Assembly: GCA_002104945.1 (NCBI GenBank)
Contig: MCFH01000003.1
Coordinates: forward strand, 682,001 to 746,000
Direction of reading: 5' to 3'
DNA length: 64,000 nt
Source: Piromyces finnis
Lineage: Eukaryota > Neocallimastigomycota > Neocallimastigomycetes > Neocallimastigales > Neocallimastigaceae
Both the position numbers and the translations under genes were made by a program. This document shows, one piece after another, positions 1 through 11,025 of the stretch. Under the pieces are notes generated by a model that ran no database searches, was not told the origin of the DNA, and saw only the letters and a list, made by a program, of their open reading frames with translations. Position 1 is the first letter of the stretch. Every line of letters starts with the position of its first letter.

Positions 1-96
1 AATAAAAAAAAAAAATAAGAAAAATAAATAAGGGTGAAATATATAAAAGGAATTTGTTTTTATTTTTCTTTAAATAGATATATATATATAAATAAT

Positions 97-3000
97 ATGT
101 TGAGGCAACCATTACAACAAAATGTAGTTTTTAATATTCAACCACCACAACTACAAGAGCAACCAATTCAACCACAAATAAATATTAGTCGAGAACAAGA
201 AACACCCGAAATTATACAAAATAAATTAGATAGTATACTGGAACAGTCACCTAATTCTATACGAAAATATTTGAAAAAACGAAATATTGATTTGGCTACA
301 ATAAATTTAAATAGAAATCCTTTAATAAAAGGGATACAGGAAGAGTATCCTATAGAGAAATTACATTCACTTTTGAAAAACTTTTCATCATTTAAAAATA
401 AAAAGCAGATAACAAAAACAGACATTGAAATAATAAAGTACGAAATTGAATTAAATAAAAAAATAAATTGTATACTAAGTACAAATCAACTAGAAGACTT
501 GAAACAATTTTTAGAAAAAGAAAGTATAAATTTAAATTTTTTTAGAAATGATAATAATCCATTAATTTATGCTATTAAAAATGGAATTTCATTTAAACTC
601 ATTGACTATCTTTTACAACATAATGTAAATATAAATTTTCATTTATGGAATGGAAGTACTCCACTAACAGAAGCTGCTATTACTAATAACAAAAAAGTTT
701 TTAATTTATTGTTAAAAAAGGGTGCAAATGTAAATCATTTAAATTACGCAAAGGAAACACCACTAATATATCTTGTAAAACAAGGTGCCCTCACAAAATA
801 TTATCTTTCTAAATTTTTAGAATATAACATTAATATAGACCATAGGGATAAAAATTATAATGCTGTACTTATGTACCTTACTAAATATAAAAAGGAAGGA
901 TTAATGAAAGAATTACTTTATAAAATTGTTTTTAAAAATGCTCTTATCATTAGCCTCATTCAATTAGGTAAAAATAATATCAACATTAGTAATGAACAAT
1001 TAATAAATTTGATAGAGAATGGTCATTCTAGTTTTGATATTGATATTGTTGATGATAATCTCAACACTCCCTTAATGTTTGCATGTCAAGAAGGACACTA
1101 TAATATTGCGGATATTCTCATTCGTTTTAAAGCAGATGTTAATCGGGATAATATTGTTAATAATCGTCCGTTATTTTTTGCTTGTTCAAATAATAATTAT
1201 CAAATGGCAAAGCTTTTATTAGACACTTCCAAGGTGCAAATGAATCATAGAAATAAAAATGGAGATACAGAATTAGCGGTTGCTAGTGTAAATGATAATC
1301 CTCAATTAATAGAATTATTAATTGAACATCAATCGGATGTAAACTATATGAACAATAAAGGTCATTATCCTATTCATATTGCAACAATAAATAATAAATT
1401 AAACACCTTAAAAACGTTGTATCAACACGGTTCAGATATTCATTCTGACAATATTATTGGTAATCAATGCTTTGCTTTAGCATGTATTAATAGTTATGTG
1501 GAAATAATGGATTATTTATTAACTCTTAATGCTGATTATAATCATACAAATTATAATGGTGATAGTGCACTTCACCAATGCTGTATTCTACAAAAACAAG
1601 ATATGATTAATTATATTTTAGCTTTAGAAAATGTTAATATTGATATTCCAAATAGTTTTGGTTTTACCCCTTTCCTTATTGCCTGCAAAAAGAATAATCT
1701 TGATATGATAAAATCTTTTTTAAATCATAAAAAAGTGTCAGAAATAAATATAGATATTAAGAGTAACAGTGGTGATTTTCCCCTTTTTTATGCCACACAT
1801 TATAAGAATCTAGAATTAATTGAGATTTTATTAGAACAAAATGCAGATATGTATAATGAAAAAGATACAGATAAGTTAAATTGTTATACATCCTTTTTTA
1901 TGGCTTGTTCCTATTTTGGTAGTGTTGAAGTGCTTCAACTCTTTTTAGATCATGGTGTAGATGTTAATCGTGCAAATTCAGTTGGTCTTTATCCTCTTGG
2001 TATAGCTTGTAAATCAGAAAATATTGAACATGTAAAATTATTATTAGAACATGGTGCTAATCCTAATGTTCGCTATAAATCATCTACACCATTAGTTCAT
2101 ACATGTATTGATAACAATTTTGATATTGCTAAAGAGTTAATTGCTTATGGTGCTGATATTAATCTTGAAACTAGTGAAGGTATTCATCCTTTATTATTTT
2201 TAATGAATGAATGCTTTAAAAATAATAATGCATTTATCCAATACTTGATTGATCATGATGCTGATTTGTATTGTAAAGACAACTATGGTAATTCACTTTT
2301 ATATGTTCTTAAGAATTCAAATAAAGTAGATAAGGAAGAAGTGTATGATACCCTTGTTTCAGCTTATAAACGTCGAAATGATTTTCGTGATCGTTGTCTT
2401 GATACCACTTCATTTATTGAAACTTTTGATATTTATAAAAAAGTCATATACCTTTTAAAACAAGAAAAAGAACAAGGAAAAGAAATAATGGTTTTAAAAG
2501 AAGCAATAAAAGAAAAAGAAAATAATGCCTGTTCCACTATCCATGAAGTTCATGATATCTTTTCTAATCAAAATATAGAAATAGATACTGATACATTATC
2601 ATCAACTCAAACTAATGAAAATAGTAATGATACAGATTGTATCATTATAGATTCCCCAAGTGTTAATGAAGAATGGGCTAATAAAGAAATACATTATGTT
2701 ACACAAGAAGAGATAGACCGTGCCTTTTTGCAAGCCGTCATTTTTGGTAAAATTGAAGAGGTACAAAATCTTTTGGATCGTTTTCCTTCTATTAATGTTG
2801 ATGTTCGTGAAACCAATGGTGATACTCCATTAATTATTGCATGTCAAACTGGTGTATCAGAAATTGCACAACTTCTTCTTCGTTATCATGCTGATCCTAA
2901 TTTAATATGTGAATGTGGTAATACTGCTCTTTATGTTGCTACTTTTTCTTATAGTCGTCATCATAGTCTTGAATTAATTCAATCCTTATTAGATTATGGT

Positions 3001-4695
3001 GCTAATCCAAATATTCTTTCTCAATATTGCTTAACACCATTAATGGTTGCGTGTAAAGATCAATTAACAGAAGTTGCTAAAATACTTTTAAATAATAAAG
3101 CTGATCCAAATATGCAAGATAATAGTGGTAATTCTGCAATTTCATTTTCATGTAATTGTAATGACATTGATAATATATCAAAATTATTAAATACAGAAAG
3201 TACTAATATCAATATTACCACCAAAAATAAATATACTCCTCTAATGATTACTTGTAATAAACGATCTATTTATACTGCTAGAGAATTACTAAAATACGAT
3301 CCAAATATTTATATTAAAAATAGTTATGGTCAAACCGCCGTTCATTTATCTTGTTCTCATTATATTAATGATATTTTTAATGATCTTTCAAATCATCCAA
3401 AAAAAATTGATTTATTAATGAAGGATAATTATGGTTTTTCACCCTATGAAATAATGAAATTGAACGGTTCAGTAAGCTTTTTCGAATTATTAATTAATTA
3501 TGAAATAGATTATTTGAAAACTGTTATTGAATGTTACCAATGTTCTAGTAAGGAGGAATTACCAGAATCTTCTGAAAATTATTTAGGTGATGCATATGAT
3601 ACGTTTGATCCAAGTCAACCTTCTCATGCTGAAACATTAGCATCTCTCCAAAAGAAATGGGATTACATACAGGAAGAGAAGCGAAACTTGGAATGGTATC
3701 AGTCATTTAAACGATCCTACATTAAAAATAATTTAAATTTAGATTGGTGGGAACTTTCTCAAGAGGAATTAGATCGCCTTGTTATATATTCTTGTTTATT
3801 CCTTGATGTAAAAATAATATATCAGTTGGTTTCTTTATGCCAACTTGCTCAAGAAAGCAAATTAAATATTCAAATTAATATTAATGCTAAGGATCAAGAT
3901 GGTAATACAGCATTACACTACATTTGTAGTAATGAACGTTATCATCGAGATATCATTATTACTTTAGAAAAATTATTGTTAGATCAACCTAGTATAGATA
4001 AAAATGTTCAAAACAATAATGGATACACTCCATTAATGTTGGCTTGTTATCATTCCAATGAAAGTATTGCAAGAATTCTTCTTGATTATGGTGTCGATGT
4101 TAATTTAAAAACTTATCAACAAAATCAAACAGCATTAATGTTTGCTTGTAATTCACGAAGTGTATACATTGCAAGAAAAATTATTGAACATCATGCGGAA
4201 GTTGATGTTCAAGATCATATCGATGGAAATACAGCCTTAACCATTGTATCGAAATTTTCACAAAGTTATAATCTATTAACATTATTGGTAGAAAAAGGTG
4301 GTGCCAATGTTAATATTGCAACTAAAAAAGGTGAAACAGCATTGCTTCTTGCATGCCAAGCAAATAATATTGAACATGTTAAATTATTGGTAGAACATGG
4401 TGCTGAAATCAATGTTAAAGCTAATATTCCAGACCCATATCAAACTCCGTTATTGGCTGTTATTAGTAACTTTAACCATTATCTAATAAAATATTTAATT
4501 GATCATGGTGCAGATATTAACTCTACCAATGATAGAGGTGAAACCCCATTAATAGTATCATGTCATTTATACAATAAGTATGGTTCAGAATTATTGATAA
4601 AAGAACATGCTGATATTACTATACATGATAATCAAGGTGAAACAGCTAAATCTATTATTGACAAAAATCAATTCAATTATATCCTTGGACTTTAA
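97..4695 (+). CDS. Giant ankyrin-repeat protein, 1,532 aa, intronless
   Basis: A single open frame encodes about 1,532 residues. The frame stays open back to position 34 through a GTG, but the first in-frame ATG is at 97, so I start there. Almost the whole length is ankyrin repeats, seen as recurring 'TPLM.AC' helices followed by 'A..LL..GAD.N' helices every 33-38 residues, arranged in blocks. A charged, probably coiled segment (about residues 780-815) and an acidic Ser/Thr stretch separate the first block from a second starting near residue 865. Another lysine/tryptophan-rich spacer lies near residue 1200. I see no signal peptide, membrane helix or catalytic domain. Ankyrin arrays are protein-binding scaffolds; the partner is unknown. 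Two repeats (around 2020 and 4360) share 'NIEHVKLL.EHGA', suggesting internal duplication. Intronless structure contrasts with the housekeeping neighbours. Confidence 0.9.
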   Translation: MLRQPLQQNVVFNIQPPQLQEQPIQPQINISREQETPEIIQNKLDSILEQSPNSIRKYLKKRNIDLATINLNRNPLIKGIQEEYPIEKLHSLLKNFSSFKNKKQITKTDIEIIKYEIELNKKINCILSTNQLEDLKQFLEKESINLNFFRNDNNPLIYAIKNGISFKLIDYLLQHNVNINFHLWNGSTPLTEAAITNNKKVFNLLLKKGANVNHLNYAKETPLIYLVKQGALTKYYLSKFLEYNINIDHRDKNYNAVLMYLTKYKKEGLMKELLYKIVFKNALIISLIQLGKNNINISNEQLINLIENGHSSFDIDIVDDNLNTPLMFACQEGHYNIADILIRFKADVNRDNIVNNRPLFFACSNNNYQMAKLLLDTSKVQMNHRNKNGDTELAVASVNDNPQLIELLIEHQSDVNYMNNKGHYPIHIATINNKLNTLKTLYQHGSDIHSDNIIGNQCFALACINSYVEIMDYLLTLNADYNHTNYNGDSALHQCCILQKQDMINYILALENVNIDIPNSFGFTPFLIACKKNNLDMIKSFLNHKKVSEINIDIKSNSGDFPLFYATHYKNLELIEILLEQNADMYNEKDTDKLNCYTSFFMACSYFGSVEVLQLFLDHGVDVNRANSVGLYPLGIACKSENIEHVKLLLEHGANPNVRYKSSTPLVHTCIDNNFDIAKELIAYGADINLETSEGIHPLLFLMNECFKNNNAFIQYLIDHDADLYCKDNYGNSLLYVLKNSNKVDKEEVYDTLVSAYKRRNDFRDRCLDTTSFIETFDIYKKVIYLLKQEKEQGKEIMVLKEAIKEKENNACSTIHEVHDIFSNQNIEIDTDTLSSTQTNENSNDTDCIIIDSPSVNEEWANKEIHYVTQEEIDRAFLQAVIFGKIEEVQNLLDRFPSINVDVRETNGDTPLIIACQTGVSEIAQLLLRYHADPNLICECGNTALYVATFSYSRHHSLELIQSLLDYGANPNILSQYCLTPLMVACKDQLTEVAKILLNNKADPNMQDNSGNSAISFSCNCNDIDNISKLLNTESTNINITTKNKYTPLMITCNKRSIYTARELLKYDPNIYIKNSYGQTAVHLSCSHYINDIFNDLSNHPKKIDLLMKDNYGFSPYEIMKLNGSVSFFELLINYEIDYLKTVIECYQCSSKEELPESSENYLGDAYDTFDPSQPSHAETLASLQKKWDYIQEEKRNLEWYQSFKRSYIKNNLNLDWWELSQEELDRLVIYSCLFLDVKIIYQLVSLCQLAQESKLNIQININAKDQDGNTALHYICSNERYHRDIIITLEKLLLDQPSIDKNVQNNNGYTPLMLACYHSNESIARILLDYGVDVNLKTYQQNQTALMFACNSRSVYIARKIIEHHAEVDVQDHIDGNTALTIVSKFSQSYNLLTLLVEKGGANVNIATKKGETALLLACQANNIEHVKLLVEHGAEINVKANIPDPYQTPLLAVISNFNHYLIKYLIDHGADINSTNDRGETPLIVSCHLYNKYGSELLIKEHADITIHDNQGETAKSIIDKNQFNYILGL

Positions 4696-5573
4696 TAAAT
4701 TTAAAAATTATATATGTATAAGGATTAAGGATACTATTAGGTTACACTACCTACTTCTAATAAAAAAAAATAATAAAACAAAAATAAAATTTCGAAGTAA
4801 AATTTTAAGATATGCATACCAATAAATAAATAATAAATAATAATTAAAAAATAATAAATAAAATAAGAAAAAAAAAATAAAAAATAAATACAAATAAATT
4901 TTATTTATTTAAAATCTTAATTTCAAAAAGTAACATTGGTAAATTATTAAGTCAGTGATTATTTGGGTTACTTTTTGAAAATTATTATTATTACTATTAT
5001 TTTTTTTTAAAGAAATTATAGTTTTCATAATAAATCTTCTAAGGTTTTTTTTTTTTTTTTTTTTTTTAATAATTTTAAATATTTGTATATAAAGACCTTT
5101 ATTAAGATTTTGTTTTTCTATTCACATAATTATGGAAAAAATATAAAAAATGTATTTAATATAAAAAACTTAAAAATTAGATTGTTGGATATGTATATAG
5201 ATAAAAGAAAATGTAGCTTCAAGTGTAAGAATTTTTTAGATTTTTATTTTTATTTTTCGTTCTTCTTTCACTCTATTTTTTTTTTTTTTTTTAATTTTAA
5301 TTTTATTTTTTTTTTTTATTTTATTAAATTTCTTTCTTTTTTTTTATTATTGTTAGGAATAAAATTTTTTTCTATTCCTTTTATTTGTTTTCTATTCTTT
5401 ACATATTTAAAAAAAGTTAAATTTCTTTTGTTATCATAGAATAAAAATATATATCCATTTTCTATTTTAAGCGATAAAATTATTGTTGGTTATTTTATCT
5501 ATAACATTTTCATTAGTTCACTCTTGTTCATATAGAAATAATTTGATAATTATAAATTGTGTTATCATTTAGT
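4696..5573. other. Intergenic, 878 bases, with an inverted repeat
   Basis: Low-complexity A/T sequence between two convergent genes. It holds the inverted repeat listed separately and long T runs. The open frame at 5083-5439 is an artefact of those T runs (mostly Phe/Ile) and is not called. Confidence 0.7.
4921..4980. repeat. Perfect 14-bp inverted repeat, 32-base loop
   Basis: TTTCAAAAAGTAAC at 4921-4934 is exactly mirrored by GTTACTTTTTGAAA at 4967-4980. In RNA this gives a 14-bp stem on either strand. It lies about 225 bases after the ankyrin stop codon, so it could be a 3' end structure, or the ends of a tiny non-autonomous element. No target-site duplication was recognised. Confidence 0.6.
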
Positions 5574-6128
5574 TTAGGCAGCAAGTGGACTGATAAGTCT
5601 TAATAAAGAAGGTTTTGGGTTAGAGTTCTTGTAACCTATTTTTTTTTATAAAAATATTTTTATATTTTAGTTATAAATTACGTTTAATTTGAATATTAAC
5701 ATTTTTAAATGCAAATAATTAAAATGTGTAAATGAATTAATAAAAATAAACATTTTAACATTCAACAATATTATGTGTGAAAACAATTACAAGTTATTAT
5801 AGAAATTTTATTAAAAATTGACTAAGCTAAATTAAAAGGTATAAATTTTACTATTTTGTGATAATTAGTATTTTATTTCATTTTATTAACGTTGATTTAC
5901 TGTTTTATACTATAAAATACTTAAAAAATCAAATTTTGATAATTCTCGAAAAACGCTTTTAAATTTTGGTTCAACTGAAGATTTTCAATATTACTATAAT
6001 ATTTAATTATTTTTTCTATTTTATATAAAAGTACCTAAGTAAATAATTAAAGGAATGAAGCCAATGTGGATAGCTTTTCTACCGAAATCAGCGTATTTAA
6101 TGAGTTTTTCCTTAGTTTCTTCATTCAT
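5574..6128 (-). CDS. TOM7: TOM7, mitochondrial outer-membrane translocase subunit, 51 aa
   Basis: This small two-exon gene is easily missed. Exon 1 is 6128-6035 (ATG at 6128) and exon 2 is 5635-5574 (stop TAA at 5574-5576), with a 399-base GT..AG intron between them. The spliced frame is 156 bases. Exon 1 encodes a hydrophilic start, then 'HIGFIPLIIYLG', the hallmark single membrane span of TOM7 (yeast and human have GWIP/GFIP..YLG). Exon 2 encodes 'NPKPSLLRLISPLAA', matching the conserved C-terminal 'RP..L.LLSPLP' of the family. The protein is a small regulator of TOM complex assembly in the mitochondrial (or hydrogenosomal) outer membrane. Length agrees with the usual 50-60 residues. The splice junction falls inside the Gly codon of YLG, which is good support for the model. 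Confidence 0.88.
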
Positions 6129-6842
6129 CTTGGATTTAACAAAATTATTTAGTTAATATTCACTATTTTTGTGTGTAGTAAAAAAAAAATTTTTTTCCTT
6201 AGTTTTTAAAAAAGTAAAGATTAATTATAAAATTACATTATATTCAAAATATGATTGGTTAAAAATTATATGTATTGTACGATATATAAATGTTTTCCCA
6301 TTTTGTTTTACATATAAAAAATTATGTTAAAAAATAGATTAAAGAATTCTGTATTTTTAATTAAAGTTAAAAAAGTAGACTTTTTTTTTTTTTTAATTAT
6401 TATATTATGTAAGTATTTTTATTTAACCATAGTAGAAACTTTTACTATTTTTTTTACTCCTTATTATAAAATTTAATTTAAAGATATTCACAAAAAAAAA
6501 GAAAAACTTTATTTTTTTTAATTTTTTTTATTAATACTTTTTTATGGTTATAAATAATTAAAGCGTGGTATTATTCTATATGTATGAAAAATATTTATCA
6601 AAATTTTTATATATACATTTATCTATTTATATATATGCTTTTCCTTTTTTTTTTTTATTTTTTATTTTTCCAGTTAACATGATTATAGACGATAATTAAA
6701 GTTAACTTTATAAATGAAATAAAAAAAGTTTATATAAATATATATTAATGATAAAAAAAAGTTAATTATCTTTTAGCATCATTTTATTACTAATTACTTT
6801 AGTAGAAAAAAAAAAATTTAATATTTTATTATTATTTATATT
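6129..6842. other. Intergenic, 714 bases
   Basis: AT-rich spacer between the 3' end of the Nudix gene and the start of TOM7, both on the minus strand. It should contain the TOM7 promoter. I see no open frame or structured element. Confidence 0.6.
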
Positions 6843-8954
6843 TTACCTTGGAACATCTCTTAATATATCTAATGGGTAAATAGGTCCACCACGAGCAACA
6901 TATGGGAACCAAATAGCAGGTTCAGAAGATCTTAGTTTAATATGATGAAGTTGATGAAGTGAAACCCAACATGCACCATTACTTTCATAATCTGGTATTG
7001 TTTTTGGCTTTTGATCAGGACGTTGTGGCTAATTATGAATATAGTTTGTTGTTTTAAACAATACAATAAATAAATTAGAATATTTATATATATATCGTAT
7101 CATAAAATTGGAAATAAAAAATAATTACAATTGCAAAGAATATAACACGGAATTTAGCAGAACCTCTTTCATTTGGGAAAAATTCGACTTTTAGAACACC
7201 TTGCAAATTAATACAAATACCTGTTTCTTCAATTGTTTTTCGTGTAATAGCTTCATGTAAAGTTTCTCCGGGATCTACTCTACCACCCGGTAACCACCAT
7301 CCCCATCCACCAACTTTTTTTATTTTAATTTATTATTTTTTTTTTTAATTATTTTTTTTGAAATATAAAGAAATTTATTGATTTTAATTATAGATTATAT
7401 AAATTTTAATTTATTCTTTTTTTTATTATTATAAATTGTATTTATAATACATACCTTCATCGACCATTAAAAATTTACCATCTTGTTCTCGACGACATAC
7501 TACCAAAGCAAAAAGTTTTATAGTAGCACTTTGTCGTCTTTGTAATTTATTGGTCATTGTTTCTTTTACTTCTGGATTAGGAAAGTGTGTGTATTGTAAA
7601 TGTTCAAAAAAGGATTTTTTGGTATCTTCAGATCGACAAATTGGACAAACAATGGCAGTATTATCATAACGAATATTATGACTATGAAATAGAGGGACAT
7701 GATACCAAAAGGCATATAAAGATAGTTTTGGGGTATTGCCTATTTCAAATATCGGTGATTATTTATTAATTAAATTTATTTTATATTGTCAGGAACTAAT
7801 AGCTATAAAAAGTACTTACAATATGGACACTTAAAGGTATCATTTTTAAAAATATTTTGTAACAAACCACCACCACCAGTAGTATGAATAAATTCGTAAA
7901 TTAATTGTAAGGCTTTAGTTACATCATTACAAGATTCTGTTACCATGTTAGCTCCAAGTCTAAGTTGATGATTAAGAATAATTTTTAAATTTAATATTAA
8001 AAGCAAAGATATTCCAGTAATATAGATTAATATTTAATAATAATATACTTTTTTTTTTTTTATTATTATTATTTTTCTTATCATTTTTAATTTTAATCCG
8101 TATTACAAAAGATTTTTTTTTTTTTTTTTTTTACCTTAGCCATTCATCTCTGATTACTGGGTTTCTGGAACCAATTGTACTAAATATTATTTTAAAAATA
8201 CGATTATCTTTTGAAGTTTCTTGTATCCAAAGTAATTCTTTTGCTTCGTTATTATCTGTATCTATTTGTGAAGTTCCAGCTTGGGAATTAATTTCATTAT
8301 CCTTTCCACCATAAGAGGATGAACTAACTACTGAAAAATTATCTTTTTTATTTATAGGAGTATTATGTACACCATTATTATTATACATATCATAATTATT
8401 TTTCGAATGTTGTTGATATAATTCTTCATTGATAGGTTGTTGCTCAATAGATAAATCTTCATATTGAGTTTTGATATATTTTGATTTTTTGTATTTTATA
8501 TTAGAAGCATCTAATTCTGTTAATATGATAATGGCTAAATTTCTTGTCCAAATACCTGGCGAAGGTAATGTTTTCGCAAAATTAACTTTAAAACCAATTT
8601 GTTCAAAAAGCTGAATTAATGTATATATAATATCTTGTTGACGTTGCATTATAGCTGAATTTCTTTTTTCACCATTATCTATTATATTTTGGTCATTCGA
8701 TAGACCGTTAATATTATCATTTGTGAAATTAGAGCAAATAATTAAAACAGAAGTAACAAAATTATTGCCTAAATTTTGAATATATATGAATAAGTAAAAA
8801 TTAAAATGAATAATGATTATAGAATAACGGCAATATATATAAGTTTATCTTATTTCGAAAAATAATTATTACCATTAACAGAAACTGAATCTGAAGAATG
8901 AACTACATTACGATTTGAACGATTTCCATTACGTGATGATATTTGCCTGCTCAT
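6843..8954 (-). CDS. Nudix-domain protein with upstream zinc-binding region, 503 aa
   Basis: Six exons: 8954-8873, 8768-8135, 7959-7820, 7739-7455, 7313-7129 and 7028-6843. All five introns are GT..AG and phases match, giving 1,512 spliced bases. The first 260 residues are variable, with an Asn/Ser-rich middle. Then come two Cys pairs (C283/C286 and C317/C320, the latter followed by H332 and H337), a zinc-ribbon or C2H2-like element. The Nudix fold follows, with the box at about residues 391-413 reading G-R-V-D-P-G-E...R-K-T-I-E-E-T-G-I. The C-terminus has the 'NGACWVS' strand often seen in Nudix proteins. Nudix enzymes hydrolyse nucleoside diphosphates linked to another group. Here the first Glu of the REUxEE core is Lys406, so activity is doubtful. 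The substrate cannot be told from sequence. Intron 4 falls just before the Nudix core. Confidence 0.85.
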
Positions 8955-10189
8955 TTAATCTAATGCTTATTGTATATAATAGTAAATAACTAGGTATATA
9001 TTTAAATAAGGTTCTAATTAAAGATTATTATTATTATTTTCTTTTTTTCTTAAAAAGCTATGAATTCAATTTTATGGAAGCTTAAATATTAATAAACAAT
9101 AAATTTGGAATTTTATAATATATTATTTGAATATGTGTTGCTTTAATAATTACTATGATAAAGTATTAATATTTGATTTTAAAATACTTCTTAAATTTAA
9201 AGCATGTAATAATTTGAATGTTTGAAGAAGAAATATTTATGAAATTAATCTATAATTTTAAAGTGTTAATTTAATATTATAAATAGGTAAATAGGTTTGC
9301 TTATTTCTTAATTAAGAATAAGCATTTAATTTAATTGTATAATAATTTTGAGATTCTTGAATTTGTTAATATTTTCATTTTAAACAATAACTTAAAATTT
9401 TTATGTATTTTTCGAATTTAAATAATTAATAATATACTTTTTTATATAATATTTAATGTAAAAAAAAGAACAAATAAAGTATTTTCTTATTTCTTATTCT
9501 TCTTCCTTTTCTTCTTTCTTTCTTTCTTCCCTTTTTTTTTTTTTTTTTCTTACTTTTAAAAAAGTTATTTTCATTTATAAAATTATTATTTTTTAATATA
9601 TATTTTAATTATATTTATATTTAAAAAAATTTAATAATTTTAATAATAATAAAAATCAAAAAAGTTTAAATTTTCCATTGATTAATGAGTGAATTTTTTT
9701 ATATTAAAATTTTAAATATTAATATATTCTTTTCAATAAGAATAAAAAACTAGCTAGGTTCATTAAGATATTTTATAATAACACTTAATTATAAAATAAT
9801 GTAAAAGTGGTATTATCATAAAAATAAAAGATATAAACATCAAAATGAACTTTCTTTATTTATTATAAGAGGTATATGTGTAGTTATAATCTTTAAATTT
9901 TTTTTTATAATTTTAATTAATAAATTTAACTGAAAACCTAATCCATAGTTAATTAAAAAGTGGTTTCAAATTTTTTAATCGAAAAATATTCGTTTATCTG
10001 TGTTACCTATTTTGAAGAAGAATATAACAATTCATCATAAAAAAGAAATTCTTATATTTAAAATTTTCCTTTATTTTTACTAATATTCTACAATAAAATA
10101 AAAGATAAATAATATTTATTTTTGTATTTATAATAATATGTTAATACAAATTGTTTAAAGAAAGAAATAAGAAATAGTTATTAATAACA
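8955..10189. other. Intergenic, 1.2 kb, divergent promoter region
   Basis: Lies between the divergently transcribed Nudix gene and MTR4, so it should hold both promoters. It is A/T low-complexity with pyrimidine tracts (9485-9550). No open frame of interest was found. Confidence 0.6.
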
Positions 10190-10991
10190 ATGAACACGGA
10201 TGAATTGTTTAATGTTTTTACAGAAGACGAAAATATATCTTCAAGTGATATTTTATTAAATGCAGATACCTTAATAAAAAATAGTGAAATTATTAAAAAA
10301 AAGAGAATTACAGAAAATGAAGTTTCAAGTGAAAGTCCAAATGAATCAGAAGCACAACAACCAAAAAAACGTAAAACAAATGAAATTCCAATTAATTCTG
10401 AAGAGGAGAATGACTCAAAAGAAAATGAAAATGATTTACAATTAACAGATTTCTTTGTTGAAATGGATGAGGATAATGAAAAGAAACATTCCAGTCATTC
10501 AGTATGCATTTTTATTAACCAAATATATATATTAATGTTTATTAAGAAAATTGCTTCATAATAATTAAAATATTTTTTTAATTATTATTATTAATAATAA
10601 AAAATTCAACATAATTAATATTTTAATACCAATTATATTTAGGTTAGACATGAAGTTATTATTCCAAAATTATATAATTATAAATCAATAAAAGGCGAGA
10701 AATTACCAGAAAAACCAGCTAAAGAGTATGAATTTAAATTAGATCTTTTCCAAAAGTATACTATCAATTGTATTGAGAGAAATGAATCAGCATTAGTTAG
10801 TGCTCATACAAGTGCAGGAAAAACAGTAGTTGCAGAATATGCTATTGCAAAAGCTCTTCAAAATAAACAAAGAGTTATATATACTAGTCCAATAAAGGTA
10901 TTTTTTAAATGATACGAATATTTGTTGTTTTTAAATTGAAATTTTCAGATTTCAGAATTAAAATTTTAATTAGAAATTTTTAAATTAAAAA

Positions 10992-11025
<34 letters not shown>

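Noticed and set aside
1-96. Extending the ankyrin protein to the GTG at 34
   Set aside because: Nuclear genes normally start with ATG, and the added residues are not ankyrin-like.
5083-5439. 118-residue + frame
   Set aside because: Poly-Phe/Ile product of T runs, no start context or family motif.
5561-5645. tRNA-like sequence on the + strand with B-box resemblance and a poly-T end
   Set aside because: It does not fold into a cloverleaf, and the minus strand of the same bases is TOM7 exon 2.
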